From positions 1 to 64,000 of the forward strand of contig NZ_MRTH01000007.1 of assembly GCF_001956045.1 (NCBI RefSeq): DNA of 64,000 nt. The letters run 5' to 3'. This document shows, piece after piece, positions 9,397-18,188 of the stretch. Below the pieces are notes generated by a model that was not told the origin of the DNA, ran no database searches, and saw only the letters and a list, made by a program, of their open reading frames with translations. This DNA is from Paenibacillus sp. FSL H7-0331. GTDB lineage: Bacteria; Bacillota; Bacilli; Paenibacillales; NBRC-103111. Each line of letters starts with the position of its first letter. Within the stretch, counting starts at the first letter, position 1. The position numbers and the translations under genes are program-made.

Positions 9397-12300
9397 CTAC
9401 AGGTTAGCTGGCAGAGCCTTCAAATATTTTTGCAGCAATCGTACAGCAACTTGTCCTGCTTCAGCCCTTGTCATATTGGCTAAAGGATAGAAGTTGACAA
9501 GCGGTTTGTTCTTGGAAGGAATTGGTGATACGACATTGCTGCCGACCATAATTCCTGCAGAGTTTAATGCATCAACTGCCGAGCGAGCGTAATTATTGAT
9601 GGAGTCACTGTCAGCAAAAGCTTTTTCAATTTTCGCTTTGAGCTTATCATCATTAACGGCCAGCTTCACATTCAATGCGCGTGAGATCATCACCGCAGCA
9701 TCTTGGCGTGTTAATTGTAAATCCGGTGCAAATACGAGATCGTTCAATCCTTGAACAATACCAGCCCTTGCAGCTGTTTCGATTTCTTCATAATTCCATG
9801 TGGCCGAACGGCTTCCTGGAATGATATCGAAGAATGTCTTTTTATCATCATAATTTAATCTCATACCTAATGAACGAACAAGTAAAGCAGCAAATTCACC
9901 ACGTGTTACATAATCAGAAGCTCCAAAATCGTTGCTGCGAAGTGCAGGCATGTACCCTTTAGCCAGCAGTGTTTGCAAAATATTCCTTGCCCACTCATGA
10001 TTGGATACATCCTCATAACCATATTTCAGCTTACCAACCATATAGTATCCGAAGTTATCAAATGGAACCTCAATCGTTTTTGCTTTAATATTGACTTCTC
10101 CGCCAATATTTCTCCAAATTCCATCGTCTCCCAAATAAAATACCGTTACTTCCGTAGCTGATTGATCCACTACAGCATCATTGTATTTAAGGGTTAACGT
10201 TCCACGGTCAGTTGGTGAAATTTTACGATTGGCATAATTGTTATAACGCGTGTAGGTTCCTTCTGTGGAATATGGAGCTAATCCACCTGTAACGTATTTA
10301 TAATCAGAAGCTCCTACCTTGGATTGCTCACCAAGTCCTGCGGAGATCCAGAAATAATCTGATACTCTTGTAAAATGGTCACGACCCAAATCATTCGAGA
10401 ACTGCGTGGATAACGAGCTGTCGATAGGGATGACAGTTTGTGATGTTTGCGGTGTCCGGTAGTCAATATCCGTTCCCAATTTTTGATTATAATCATTCAC
10501 AAGATCGGTATTACCATTCTTAGGATCAGCAATCCCGAACAGAATATTACCTGTCGGCTCAATCTTTCCATCAATGACGCGGCGCAGCACGTTTGTCTTA
10601 GGGAAAGTCAATTGCAGATTTTTGTTGAATACATCATGCTTCGTGCCAAGCGGTTCCATGAACATGGCGCCTACACCATTACTCGTTACATAGCGAACAG
10701 TAATCGTTTCCTTGGCTTGGTTAGTACCATTCTGTACTACCAGATTGATTTTATTGTCAGTGTCACCTTTTAAACCCGTTAATGTGTAAACAAAACGATT
10801 CGCAACGTCTGTACGAGGCTTTGCAGAATTTCCGTTAATCTTCACATCAGAAGCTCCAACCGCTTCCACATCGAAAGTAATGAAATTCTTATTTACAATG
10901 ATCGCTTCACCCGTATTAGCAATAGGCGCAAGCAACCGATACGGAACGCTTTGACTTATAACGGTAAGCGTCTGGTTTACCTTGGCACCAGCGGTATTCG
11001 TGAATTCAATCGTGTACACATGGGTTCCGGCAGATAGGGGAACATCATTCATACGAATTTTAAACCCGCTTGTTGTCCCATCATAGTTAACCGAGCTGTA
11101 ATAAGCATTACCAGCAGTAGATCCTGGTGTAGGAGTACCGGTATACATCAGATTCTGGCCTTCTCTGACAGTGACAAGATTCGCCCCTGCACCTTCAATG
11201 AAAAAGTCGAATTTAGCCAATGTTGTCGTATAAGTGTTATTACTTAAAATTAGCTCTGGTGAAGCCGGTAAATAAACAGTTGGGTCTGTACTGCTGATAT
11301 CTCCGCGCGGCCCATTCGGAGGCGTTAGCGGACGAACGATATTGATGTTGGGTGTGTTCTCATCCACGACATAGAACGTAACTTCCTTCGTGTACTTACG
11401 TAAAACACCCGGCGTAGGAAGTGCGTTATCACTATAGTCGACAATAATTTTGAGCACGTTCCGTCCTGTGAAGAGTGGTCCTGGTTGTACGCCCGGTGTG
11501 GCAAGATCGGAGTCACCAATGATTAAATCAGTTGGGTCGATATTGTATGAACCATCTGGCTGTATTGCAGAAATATTTGGAAATGGAACACTCGTATTAT
11601 TAATAATTAATTGCTTGGCCAGCATGCTGTTACCAAAACCGATGATTTTACCTTTTAACGTGATGCTTTGAACCGTTGCTGCTGAAGAATTAATATTGAA
11701 TACCTGGTCATTGTAGATATTATCCAGATCGACGTACAGCTTGGCTACGAAAGTAATTTTACCTGTATAGGAAACCGGAGCTGTTCCAGCGGAGAACGCC
11801 AATGTCTGGGTACCTTCAGGCAAACCAGTTATTTTATATATCTGCTTGCCTGCATGAATCGAACCCGCTGCTGGAACAACTGCATCCAATGTAACTCCCA
11901 GCGTTACGGTTCCGACAGGCTGTATGGCGACCTTTAATTCACCAGCCACTAAGGCTTGTGAGGGATCAACCATGATATAAAAATCTGATCCCGTTACACT
12001 TGATCCATTGAAAGGAACCGCCGAAGTATCGTTGTCAATAACGCCACCCGATGTATATTCAGGCGATAACAGCTCAACACCTCTGATTACTTTTCCGGAA
12101 ACATGCTTGAAGCTAAAAGCTTTACCAATAGCAATCGGAGCTGCTGCTAATGTAGGATACGATAGGGACACAATAACCGGCTGTGTGGAGCTTGGATCGC
12201 TGATTGTAGCCGGCAGATTAAATGCAGTAGTCTTAAACTTGACCAATTTATAAGCAGGGTCGCCATACGTATTGGTAATGACCGTTTCTGCAGCAGTACC

Positions 12301-13245
12301 GTTTATCGTTGCAGCCTGCCCGTTTATAGTAATACCGACATTCGTATTATCAAAGGTTTCAGCCTGGAATGGATACAGCAATTCCATCGTAAGTGATGCT
12401 GTGCCAGCAGGGTCCGTTAATGTCGGAATTGTACCCAGTATATCCTTTGTTTCCGCTCCTTCAGTTATACTGACTGCAGTGAAAGGTTGAGTCGGGTCAT
12501 AGTAATACACCTGACGCTTTACATTAACGGAATCCGTGTTATTGGACAATGTGATATCGAATTTGTTTAGCCCGGGAGTCAATGTAATTGCAGGAGCGTA
12601 ATAGAGCCCGTTGCTTAGAACTGAAGCGCTTTGCCCATTAACCGTTACTTTAGTTGCATTACTTGCATTCCCTTGAATGTAAGCTACACTATTCGTCAGA
12701 ACCAAGCCTGTACTCTCATTCAAATCATAGTTTTGGTTATTCGACGTAATTTGCAATGTATTAATTAACGGTGCCGTATCGTACAGCACGTAAAACACAT
12801 CAGTTTTCGTGGCACCGCCCTGTGACCCGTTAAAGGTCAGACGATTGTAACCGGGAAACAACTGAACGCCGCTAATCTGAAACCGATTATTGGTAGCACC
12901 GACCGACGTATTAAAGGTTCTGCCGGATTGCGCTGTCCAGGCTGTATTGTTGATCGAAACGATTTGATCGACAGTTAACGTCAAGGTACTGCCCGTCATT
13001 TGCTGAAATGAACCTGTAATAGAAAGAGTGCCTGCATTCGTAACTTTCGCTGTCGTCCGATTCAGGTTGGCGCGTGCAGCAGGCGTGGAGGAAATATCCA
13101 TATTGCCTGTTACCGCCAGTGACGCGTCGTCAGGAATAAAAAAACTGGATGCTGCCTGAGCCGCAGGTAATGGAAGAATCGATACCAGCAATGCAAACAT
13201 AAGCGTAAAGTTTATTAATTTCTTCATGTGTTTCAAGTATTTCAA
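9397..13245 (-). CDS. Large secreted S-layer homology (SLH) domain protein, 1282 aa
   Basis: A surface protein. An N-terminal signal peptide (about residues 8-32, ending LPAAQAAS) is followed by roughly 1050 residues of Thr/Ser/Asn-rich beta-strand repeats of Big/Ig-like type without a catalytic signature that I recognise. Three C-terminal SLH modules run from about residue 1085 to 1275: YEDVSNHEWARN..TRGEFAALLVR, FFDIIPGSRSATWNYEEIE..TRQDAAVMISR and FADSDSINNYARSAVDAL..TRAEAGQVAVRLL. These anchor proteins to pyruvylated secondary cell-wall polymer. Translation starts at a TTG (13243-13245) with AAGGAG 8 nt upstream. It is divergent from another SLH gene. It is likely an S-layer-associated structural protein; ligand or role unknown. 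Confidence 0.9.
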   Translation of the reverse strand: MKYLKHMKKLINFTLMFALLVSILPLPAAQAASSFFIPDDASLAVTGNMDISSTPAARANLNRTTAKVTNAGTLSITGSFQQMTGSTLTLTVDQIVSINNTAWTAQSGRTFNTSVGATNNRFQISGVQLFPGYNRLTFNGSQGGATKTDVFYVLYDTAPLINTLQITSNNQNYDLNESTGLVLTNSVAYIQGNASNATKVTVNGQSASVLSNGLYYAPAITLTPGLNKFDITLSNNTDSVNVKRQVYYYDPTQPFTAVSITEGAETKDILGTIPTLTDPAGTASLTMELLYPFQAETFDNTNVGITINGQAATINGTAAETVITNTYGDPAYKLVKFKTTAFNLPATISDPSSTQPVIVSLSYPTLAAAPIAIGKAFSFKHVSGKVIRGVELLSPEYTSGGVIDNDTSAVPFNGSSVTGSDFYIMVDPSQALVAGELKVAIQPVGTVTLGVTLDAVVPAAGSIHAGKQIYKITGLPEGTQTLAFSAGTAPVSYTGKITFVAKLYVDLDNIYNDQVFNINSSAATVQSITLKGKIIGFGNSMLAKQLIINNTSVPFPNISAIQPDGSYNIDPTDLIIGDSDLATPGVQPGPLFTGRNVLKIIVDYSDNALPTPGVLRKYTKEVTFYVVDENTPNINIVRPLTPPNGPRGDISSTDPTVYLPASPELILSNNTYTTTLAKFDFFIEGAGANLVTVREGQNLMYTGTPTPGSTAGNAYYSSVNYDGTTSGFKIRMNDVPLSAGTHVYTIEFTNTAGAKVNQTLTVISQSVPYRLLAPIANTGEAIIVNKNFITFDVEAVGASDVKINGNSAKPRTDVANRFVYTLTGLKGDTDNKINLVVQNGTNQAKETITVRYVTSNGVGAMFMEPLGTKHDVFNKNLQLTFPKTNVLRRVIDGKIEPTGNILFGIADPKNGNTDLVNDYNQKLGTDIDYRTPQTSQTVIPIDSSLSTQFSNDLGRDHFTRVSDYFWISAGLGEQSKVGASDYKYVTGGLAPYSTEGTYTRYNNYANRKISPTDRGTLTLKYNDAVVDQSATEVTVFYLGDDGIWRNIGGEVNIKAKTIEVPFDNFGYYMVGKLKYGYEDVSNHEWARNILQTLLAKGYMPALRSNDFGASDYVTRGEFAALLVRSLGMRLNYDDKKTFFDIIPGSRSATWNYEEIETAARAGIVQGLNDLVFAPDLQLTRQDAAVMISRALNVKLAVNDDKLKAKIEKAFADSDSINNYARSAVDALNSAGIMVGSNVVSPIPSKNKPLVNFYPLANMTRAEAGQVAVRLLQKYLKALPANL

Positions 13246-13456
13246 TGCAATCGCTCCTTATTTATAAATCGTAATTTGGCTCCAACTTTCCCCGAACTTG
13301 TCCTACCATCACCACCCTAATTCTAACCCCTCTAGCATTATTTACCTGAAAGCAGAATTTCCCCAATAGACTATGATACTTATATCGGCTTGAGAGCATA
13401 TTTTTTTTAACAATCATTGAAAAAAGTTCCCCGCTCACAATCTTGCAATACAAATA

Positions 13457-13487
13457 TCAACTTTCTTCTAAGTTTTACCGATATAAT
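13457..13487 (+). promoter_or_regulatory. Sigma-D-like promoter of the second SLH gene
   Basis: TCAA (13457-13460), 16 bp, ACCGATAT (13477-13484). The sigma-D (SigD/sigma-28) consensus is TAAA-N15/16-GCCGATAT, so three of four and seven of eight positions match. A TATAAT (13482-13487) overlaps and could serve sigma-A, but no good TTGACA lies 17 bp upstream. Confidence 0.45.
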
Positions 13488-13510
13488 GGGAGAGATTGGA
13501 GGATTGGAAC

Positions 13511-14881
13511 ATGATAAACAAGTACGTTAAAAAGATGAAATCGGCTGCATGGCTGCTGGCCATTGCTTTAATTGTGCCCGGCCCGTCAGCCAAAGCCCAA
13601 GTTTCGTTCAGCGATATCGATATGCAGCAGAAGGCTTGGGCGGTAAGCTCCATTTATGTAATGGCGGAAAAACAGGTGCTGAACGGTTATACGGATGGTA
13701 CTTTTCGACCAGACAAAACAATTACCAAAGCGGAATGGACGAAAATGATTTACAATCTGTTTAATACGTATCGTCCTAATTTAACGGCAACAGGACAGCA
13801 AAAAATTAATGGATTTGCCGATGTAACTACACAGCATTGGGCTTATCAGCCTATTTCAGAAATTTTCAACTATTCGTTCCAGTGGGGCGTATATGGAGTT
13901 GCTCCGGATGGACAACTGACCTTCCAGCCAGATACAGAACTAAGCCGATTAGAGCTATCCAACATGCTGTATTCGTTTTTCGATACGCGTTTGATTGATC
14001 GGCGATTAAGCTCTAACGATGTGTGTTCCGTTACAGCGAGCCTCAGAGATGTGCCTGTGAAGTTTTTCAAAAATAAAGAGGATTATGATGCAGCTGCAAA
14101 AGCAGACGGTCGTTTGGATAACGCAAATGTCCAGATCACGACCAGCAATGGCGTTTTACCCTCTTTATTTATGGGAACAGACGCGGTCGATTGCAGTTTT
14201 GGAACCGATGGATTTTCCAATGCACAATCAAGCAGCCTGGCCAGTCTGCAGGCTTCCGGGATTATGACAGCAACAGCAGATGGATATTTTCGTCCACTGG
14301 ATAAAGTTACGCGCGCAGAAGCTGTAACGATCCTAAACCGTATTTACAACTTTCTCAAGAAAAATTACTGGTTGCCGGATTATTCCAGCATTAACCTTGA
14401 GCAAGCCAATACCGGAGACCAAGGAAACAGTGCTGGCGGAGGTGGTCTGACAGGCTCTATAGGCAACGGCTCAGGAGGTTACGGAGGAACAACTGGGGGC
14501 AGCGGCTCCAATCCCACAACAGTCAAGGTACGCGATTATTTCAAGCTGCAAGGCCCTAACAATGACTTAGGCACTTTAGCCAAAAACGTCAAAAAAGACG
14601 GTGAGATCGAAACTGCCGTCATTCCTCTGGATTACAAGTATCTCACTATAAATCTGGTAAGCCAGGATAAAACGGAAATGGTGGACCTTTCAGTCAATAT
14701 AGATGGTAAAGCCAATTTGTATAAACAGGAATCGTTTCCCTTGACGCTAGAGATTAGCGGTGCCCAATCCGTTGGACTACGTACACAGCAGAGGAACACA
14801 TCCATCATCAATAAAAAGGGTGGAACCATTACACTGACTGTCAAGCTGGATAAGCAAAAGCCTTTGCCTGTTGATCCATAA
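13511..14881 (+). CDS. Secreted SLH domain protein, 456 aa
   Basis: A surface-anchored protein. A signal peptide (about residues 1-30, ending PSAKAQ) is followed directly by three N-terminal SLH modules: FSDIDMQQKAWAVSSIYVM..NGYTDGTFRPDKTITKAEW, FADVTTQHWAYQPISEIFNY..FQPDTELSRLEL, and a shorter LQASGIMTATADGYFRPLDKVTRAEAVTILNRIY. Next come a Gly/Ser-rich linker (about 308-345) and a C-terminal domain of about 110 residues unknown to me. I start at the ATG at 13511, with GGAGG 8 nt upstream; the earlier TTG overlaps that ribosome site. It is divergent from the 1282-aa SLH protein, with 265 bp between the two starts. Confidence 0.88.
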   Translation: MINKYVKKMKSAAWLLAIALIVPGPSAKAQVSFSDIDMQQKAWAVSSIYVMAEKQVLNGYTDGTFRPDKTITKAEWTKMIYNLFNTYRPNLTATGQQKINGFADVTTQHWAYQPISEIFNYSFQWGVYGVAPDGQLTFQPDTELSRLELSNMLYSFFDTRLIDRRLSSNDVCSVTASLRDVPVKFFKNKEDYDAAAKADGRLDNANVQITTSNGVLPSLFMGTDAVDCSFGTDGFSNAQSSSLASLQASGIMTATADGYFRPLDKVTRAEAVTILNRIYNFLKKNYWLPDYSSINLEQANTGDQGNSAGGGGLTGSIGNGSGGYGGTTGGSGSNPTTVKVRDYFKLQGPNNDLGTLAKNVKKDGEIETAVIPLDYKYLTINLVSQDKTEMVDLSVNIDGKANLYKQESFPLTLEISGAQSVGLRTQQRNTSIINKKGGTITLTVKLDKQKPLPVDP

Positions 14882-14910
14882 GCTGTACAACATACAGCAT
14901 AGTGCTCACG

Positions 14911-14957
14911 CCTCATACACCATGTTCAATGGTCTATGAGGTTTATTTGTATTTATG
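14911..14957 (+). terminator. Terminator after the SLH gene
   Basis: CCTCATA (14911-14917) pairs with TATGAGG (14935-14941), with an inner CCAT/ATGG pair, followed by TTTATTTGTATTT. Confidence 0.85.
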
Positions 14958-15005
14958 GTCAGACTTGATAAGCATGATGGGTTATACAGCAGATGTGTGG
15001 TCCAG

Positions 15006-15046
15006 CAAAAAAACACAGCTTTTCCGACAATCCGGTAAGCTGTGTT
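15006..15046 (-). terminator. Terminator after the iclR-type gene
   Basis: On the minus strand AACACAGCTTACCGG pairs with CCGGAAAAGCTGTGTT-like sequence and runs into seven T residues. It lies about 22 nt past the stop codon. Confidence 0.85.
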
Positions 15047-15067
15047 GGGATTAATGATGGGATTCAT

Positions 15068-15811
15068 TCATCTAAGCATCTTGCCCATTCGACGAGCAGC
15101 TTCGATCAGTACAGGAGCATGCTCCTTCATCTTTGCCAGCGTTAATCGATTAGAAGGACCGCTGACCGCTAATGAAGCTACCAGCTGTTGTGCCTGATTA
15201 TAGATAGGTACAGCTACGGCGGCGGTTCCAAGCTCTCGTTCTTCTACACTTGTTGCGTAGCCCAATTCCTTGGCCTCAGCCAGCTGCTGAAGAAATACAG
15301 TCCGTTCCAGGGCCGTTGGTAAATTATGAGCCTTCATCAGGGCCTCCAACAGCTGCGGCTCGGCGAAGGCTACCAGAATCTTGCTCGATGCACCGACATA
15401 CAACGGTAGCCTTGCCCCAATCGGAGCCACTCGTCTTATCGCTTGATTGCTTTCTACCGCCTGCACGCGAACCCGCTCCAAGCCGTCACATACATAAAGA
15501 CTGATCGTCTCATCCAGCTGATCACGTAATCGTTCCATTTCCGGAAGCAGAATCATAGCGGGATCATGAGTATGCACCATGTTGGCAGAAAGCTCCCATA
15601 TTCGAAAACCCAATCGATATTTATCCGTTGCAAAGTCGCGCAGTATAAAGCCCTTTCCCTCCAGTGAAGCCAGCAAGCGATGCACTGTGCTTTTATGAAG
15701 GGATACGCGGACGGCAATTTCCGTCAAGCTCAGGTCAGATTCATCCGTAAAACAAAGCAGTATATCCAAAGCGCGCTCAACCGCACGCACTGTTAATTTG
15801 CCGTCCTCCAT
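15068..15811 (-). CDS. IclR-family transcriptional regulator, 247 aa
   Basis: A typical IclR regulator with an N-terminal winged helix-turn-helix (about 5-65; LTEIAVRVSLHKSTVHRLLASLEGKGFILRD) and a C-terminal effector-binding domain (about 80-245) with VRRVAPIGARLPLYVGASSKILVA and ELGTAAVAVPIYN..ASLAVSGPSNRLT. Family members repress or activate carbon-metabolism genes in response to small acids. The ATG at 15809-15811 has GGAGG 8 nt upstream; a GTG just before it is possible. An inverted repeat GTTTCA-N5-TGAAAC sits between its promoter and start and matches one in the acnA leader. I infer self-regulation and control of acnA. The effector is unknown; it could be a TCA or glyoxylate-related acid. 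Confidence 0.92.
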   Translation of the reverse strand: MEDGKLTVRAVERALDILLCFTDESDLSLTEIAVRVSLHKSTVHRLLASLEGKGFILRDFATDKYRLGFRIWELSANMVHTHDPAMILLPEMERLRDQLDETISLYVCDGLERVRVQAVESNQAIRRVAPIGARLPLYVGASSKILVAFAEPQLLEALMKAHNLPTALERTVFLQQLAEAKELGYATSVEERELGTAAVAVPIYNQAQQLVASLAVSGPSNRLTLAKMKEHAPVLIEAARRMGKMLR

Positions 15812-15832
15812 CACGATTTCCTCCGATTTTCA

Positions 15833-15849
15833 GTTTCACTTGATGAAAC
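15833..15849 (-). promoter_or_regulatory. Putative autoregulatory operator GTTTCA-N5-TGAAAC of the iclR-type gene
   Basis: Inverted repeat with 6 bp arms and a 5 bp centre (CTTGA on the plus strand). It lies immediately downstream of the gene's -10 element, overlapping the expected first transcribed bases. The arm sequence and spacing are the same as at 6371-6387 in front of acnA. Confidence 0.6.
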
Positions 15850-15861
15850 CCTGTTACATAT

Positions 15862-15890
15862 AGTATAACTCATGTCTGCGTATACCGCAA
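15862..15890 (-). promoter_or_regulatory. Promoter of the iclR-type gene
   Basis: Minus strand: -35 TTGCGG (15890-15885), 17 bp, -10 TATACT (15867-15862). Transcription would begin near 15855. Confidence 0.55.
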
Positions 15891-15969
15891 AGTGTTTATT
15901 AACTAAAATCCAGAATTTGGGTCCACTATTACATGTATATTACAACATGTTTACATTTCTCCCCGTTGA

Positions 15970-15998
15970 TTGACGATACACGTTTCCGGTCTTACTAT
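15970..15998 (+). promoter_or_regulatory. Promoter of the alpha/beta hydrolase gene
   Basis: -35 TTGACG (15970-15975), 17 bp, -10 TACTAT (15993-15998). It gives a leader of about 130 nt before the ATG at 16135. I see nothing else notable in the 323 bp intergenic stretch apart from the IclR promoter and operator. Confidence 0.55.
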
Positions 15999-16134
15999 TA
16001 TAAATAAGAAGCTGAATCAACTACAACCTATGAATGTTTTATAACGTATCATCGGGATCCTATTGTCTTAGTAAATAGCCGTCCGCTGTGCATTTTCAAC
16101 ACCATGTTATTTTAGTCAACTAGGAGGGATTTCG

Positions 16135-17154
16135 ATGGAAACCAACCCCTTGCCATCCGTTCAATTAACTACTGCCCAATTAGAAACCGCTCTCAATCGG
16201 CCGCTTCTAGTCAAGCGTAGAGTTAAACAGGTGCTTATTGCACTCATTTCGCTACTACTGCTTCTATTCAGCCTTGTGATGGCGTTCCATGCCTATATTG
16301 CCTGGTCCTTGGCAAGACCTCATATCGATCCATTGCGCTCCAATCCAAGCCTGTCGTTTGGAGCGGCGTACGAAGACATTACGTTTCCAAGCTTGAACGA
16401 TAGTTCGATCTTATCTGGCTGGTATATCCCTGCGGCATCCTCCCCGAGTATCGGTAAAACCGTTATATTCTCACATGGCTACGGCGGCAACAGAGAAGAA
16501 ATTTGGGTACCTTTGTACAGCTTGGCTCAAGAGCTTCATAAGCAAAATTACAACGTACTGATGTTCGACTATGGATATGTACAACCTGAAATCAGTGCAA
16601 CCGGTGGAATTCGCGAATCACAGGAACTGCTGGGTGCCGTCAAATATGCCAAAGATAAGGGTGCAGAATCCGTATATATATGGGGCTTCTCCATGGGGGC
16701 AGGAACGGCTCTGCAAGCTGCGCTTCAGACGAGAGATATCGATGGGATGATTCTGGACAGCACCTTCATTCTGGAGCCGGAAACGATGTATCACAACATG
16801 AAGCAAATAGCCAATCTGCCCAAGTTCCCTTCACTGGCGCTCGTACATTTATTTTTCCCGCTTATTAACGGTGTTAGTCTGAATCAAATTCCGTATAACC
16901 AAGTGAAAGAAGCGCAGTACTCGATGCCGATCTTGTTCATTCACGGTAAACAGGACCAACGCGCTCCTTATGAAATGGTTCAGGAGATTTTCCGTAATCA
17001 ATCTGCAGGCTCCAGCTCACAGCTGTGGCTTACGCCTAATGACACACACGAGCTTATATTTAAAGCACAAAAGAAAACCTATTTATCATTGACGATGGGA
17101 TTTCTTAAGGGGATGAATACCAAGCCAGCTCTCTCAGCTAGCAGCGGGATATAA
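16135..17154 (+). CDS. Membrane-anchored alpha/beta hydrolase, 339 aa
   Basis: A serine hydrolase with one N-terminal membrane segment (about residues 33-58, VLIALISLLLLLFSLVMAFHAYIAW). The rest probably lies outside the membrane. The oxyanion region is FSHGYGGNREEIW, the nucleophile elbow is GFSMG (Ser186), the acid is probably the Asp in LFIHGKQDQRAPY, and the catalytic His is in NDTHELIF. It resembles YqkD/BAAT-type hydrolases of Bacilli. The ribosome site is AGGAGGG and the start ATG is clear. It is monocistronic and faces folE across a shared bidirectional terminator. Substrate unknown. Confidence 0.85.
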   Translation: METNPLPSVQLTTAQLETALNRPLLVKRRVKQVLIALISLLLLLFSLVMAFHAYIAWSLARPHIDPLRSNPSLSFGAAYEDITFPSLNDSSILSGWYIPAASSPSIGKTVIFSHGYGGNREEIWVPLYSLAQELHKQNYNVLMFDYGYVQPEISATGGIRESQELLGAVKYAKDKGAESVYIWGFSMGAGTALQAALQTRDIDGMILDSTFILEPETMYHNMKQIANLPKFPSLALVHLFFPLINGVSLNQIPYNQVKEAQYSMPILFIHGKQDQRAPYEMVQEIFRNQSAGSSSQLWLTPNDTHELIFKAQKKTYLSLTMGFLKGMNTKPALSASSGI

Positions 17155-17207
17155 GACAAGTAGCTGAATCAAAGACTGGCTTGATCGGAGATTCAAAGGT
17201 ATGGACA

Positions 17208-17258
17208 TAAAAAAACAGGCTAACATCCTTCCTTAGCTGGGGGACGTTAGCCTGTTTA
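17208..17258 (-). terminator. Bidirectional terminator between the hydrolase and folE
   Basis: AACAGGCTAAC (17214-17224) pairs with GTTAGCCTGTT (17246-17256). A T tract follows on the minus strand, which terminates folE; on the plus strand the tail is weaker (TAGTTGTTAA). Confidence 0.88.
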
Positions 17259-17262
17259 GTTG

Positions 17263-17853
17263 TTAATGCTTGAGTAGAGACAAAAATTCTGAGCGGAGGG
17301 CCGCATTGGTACGGAAAGTGCCGCGCACGGCTGAGGTTACCGTCTGACTGCCCGTTTTCTTCACGCCTCTGGAGCACATGCACAAGTGTTCCCCTTCGAC
17401 AACAACCATGCAGCCATGAGGCGTCAATTCTTCCTCAAGAATATTGGCCAAATCCGATGTAATCCGCTCCTGTACCTGCAATTTGCGAGTTACCGCGTCA
17501 ACCAATCGGGCAAATTTACTAAGGCCGGCGATTTTACCGCTTGGAACGTATCCGATATGGATCTTACCGAAGAAAGGTGCCATATGATGCTCACACTGGC
17601 TGTAATACACAATATCTTTGATGATCACAAGCTCTTCATGTTTCTCATCAAAGGTTACACCTAAAATATCTTTATAGTCTGCCTCATAGCCTGCGAATAT
17701 TTCTTCATACATCCGGGTTACTCTTGCTGGCGTTTCCAACAAGCCCTCCCGATCAATGTCTTCACCAACCAACCGCAAAATCTCGCGGACATGCCCCTCG
17801 ATTAATGCACGGTTGTTTATTACACTCGTATTCTTATAATCTTTAGCTGGCAT
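17263..17853 (-). CDS. folE: GTP cyclohydrolase I, 196 aa
   Basis: Converts GTP to 7,8-dihydroneopterin triphosphate, the first step of folate and, via QueD, of queuosine synthesis. The zinc ligands are Cys87 and His90 in SQCEHHMAPFFGKIHIGYVP and Cys158 in GEHLCMCSRG. Other family segments are LLETPARV and SGKIAGLSKFARLVDAV. The length is normal for the short Firmicute form. It lies 24 bp downstream of yneF. Presence in the same strand block as queG fits a shared queuosine theme, but the spacing suggests only loose coupling. Confidence 0.97.
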   Translation of the reverse strand: MPAKDYKNTSVINNRALIEGHVREILRLVGEDIDREGLLETPARVTRMYEEIFAGYEADYKDILGVTFDEKHEELVIIKDIVYYSQCEHHMAPFFGKIHIGYVPSGKIAGLSKFARLVDAVTRKLQVQERITSDLANILEEELTPHGCMVVVEGEHLCMCSRGVKKTGSQTVTSAVRGTFRTNAALRSEFLSLLKH

Positions 17854-17877
17854 GACTTTAGTTCCACCTCTCTGGAC

Positions 17878-18090
17878 TTAAGGACGAAATTTTCGATTTT
17901 TCATCATTTGCTGTGCTTTGCCGAGCTGCTTTTTGTCTAGATTATAACCCATTTTTTTGGCCATTTCCTGCAGCATCTCCGGATTGCTCTGCATCTTTTC
18001 AAGCTGTCTGCGCAAATAATACACACCTGCGAAAAATCCGCCGACTGCACCGACAAGCAAAGTAAGTATTGGAATAATATAGTCCCACAT
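17878..18090 (-). CDS. yneF: YneF family membrane protein (UPF0154), 70 aa
   Basis: A very small protein with one N-terminal membrane segment (about 4-26; IIPILTLLVGAVGGFFAGVYYL) and a basic Gln/Met/Lys-rich cytoplasmic tail, LEKMQSNPEMLQEMAKKMGYN..KKQLGKAQQMMKN. This layout and the motif NPxMLxxMxxxMG are those of the Bacillus YneF/UPF0154 family. Its function is unknown. GAGGTG precedes the ATG. It lies between folE and an HD-GYP-like gene on the same strand. Confidence 0.88.
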   Translation of the reverse strand: MWDYIIPILTLLVGAVGGFFAGVYYLRRQLEKMQSNPEMLQEMAKKMGYNLDKKQLGKAQQMMKNRKFRP

Positions 18091-18188
18091 CGTTGCTTAT
18101 TCACCTCACTACTATTGATCATTATTGTATCTTAACAAATAAGAGGGTTAGGTACAACTCACTTTTACCGCAAAGTGCTGCTCCGTTC

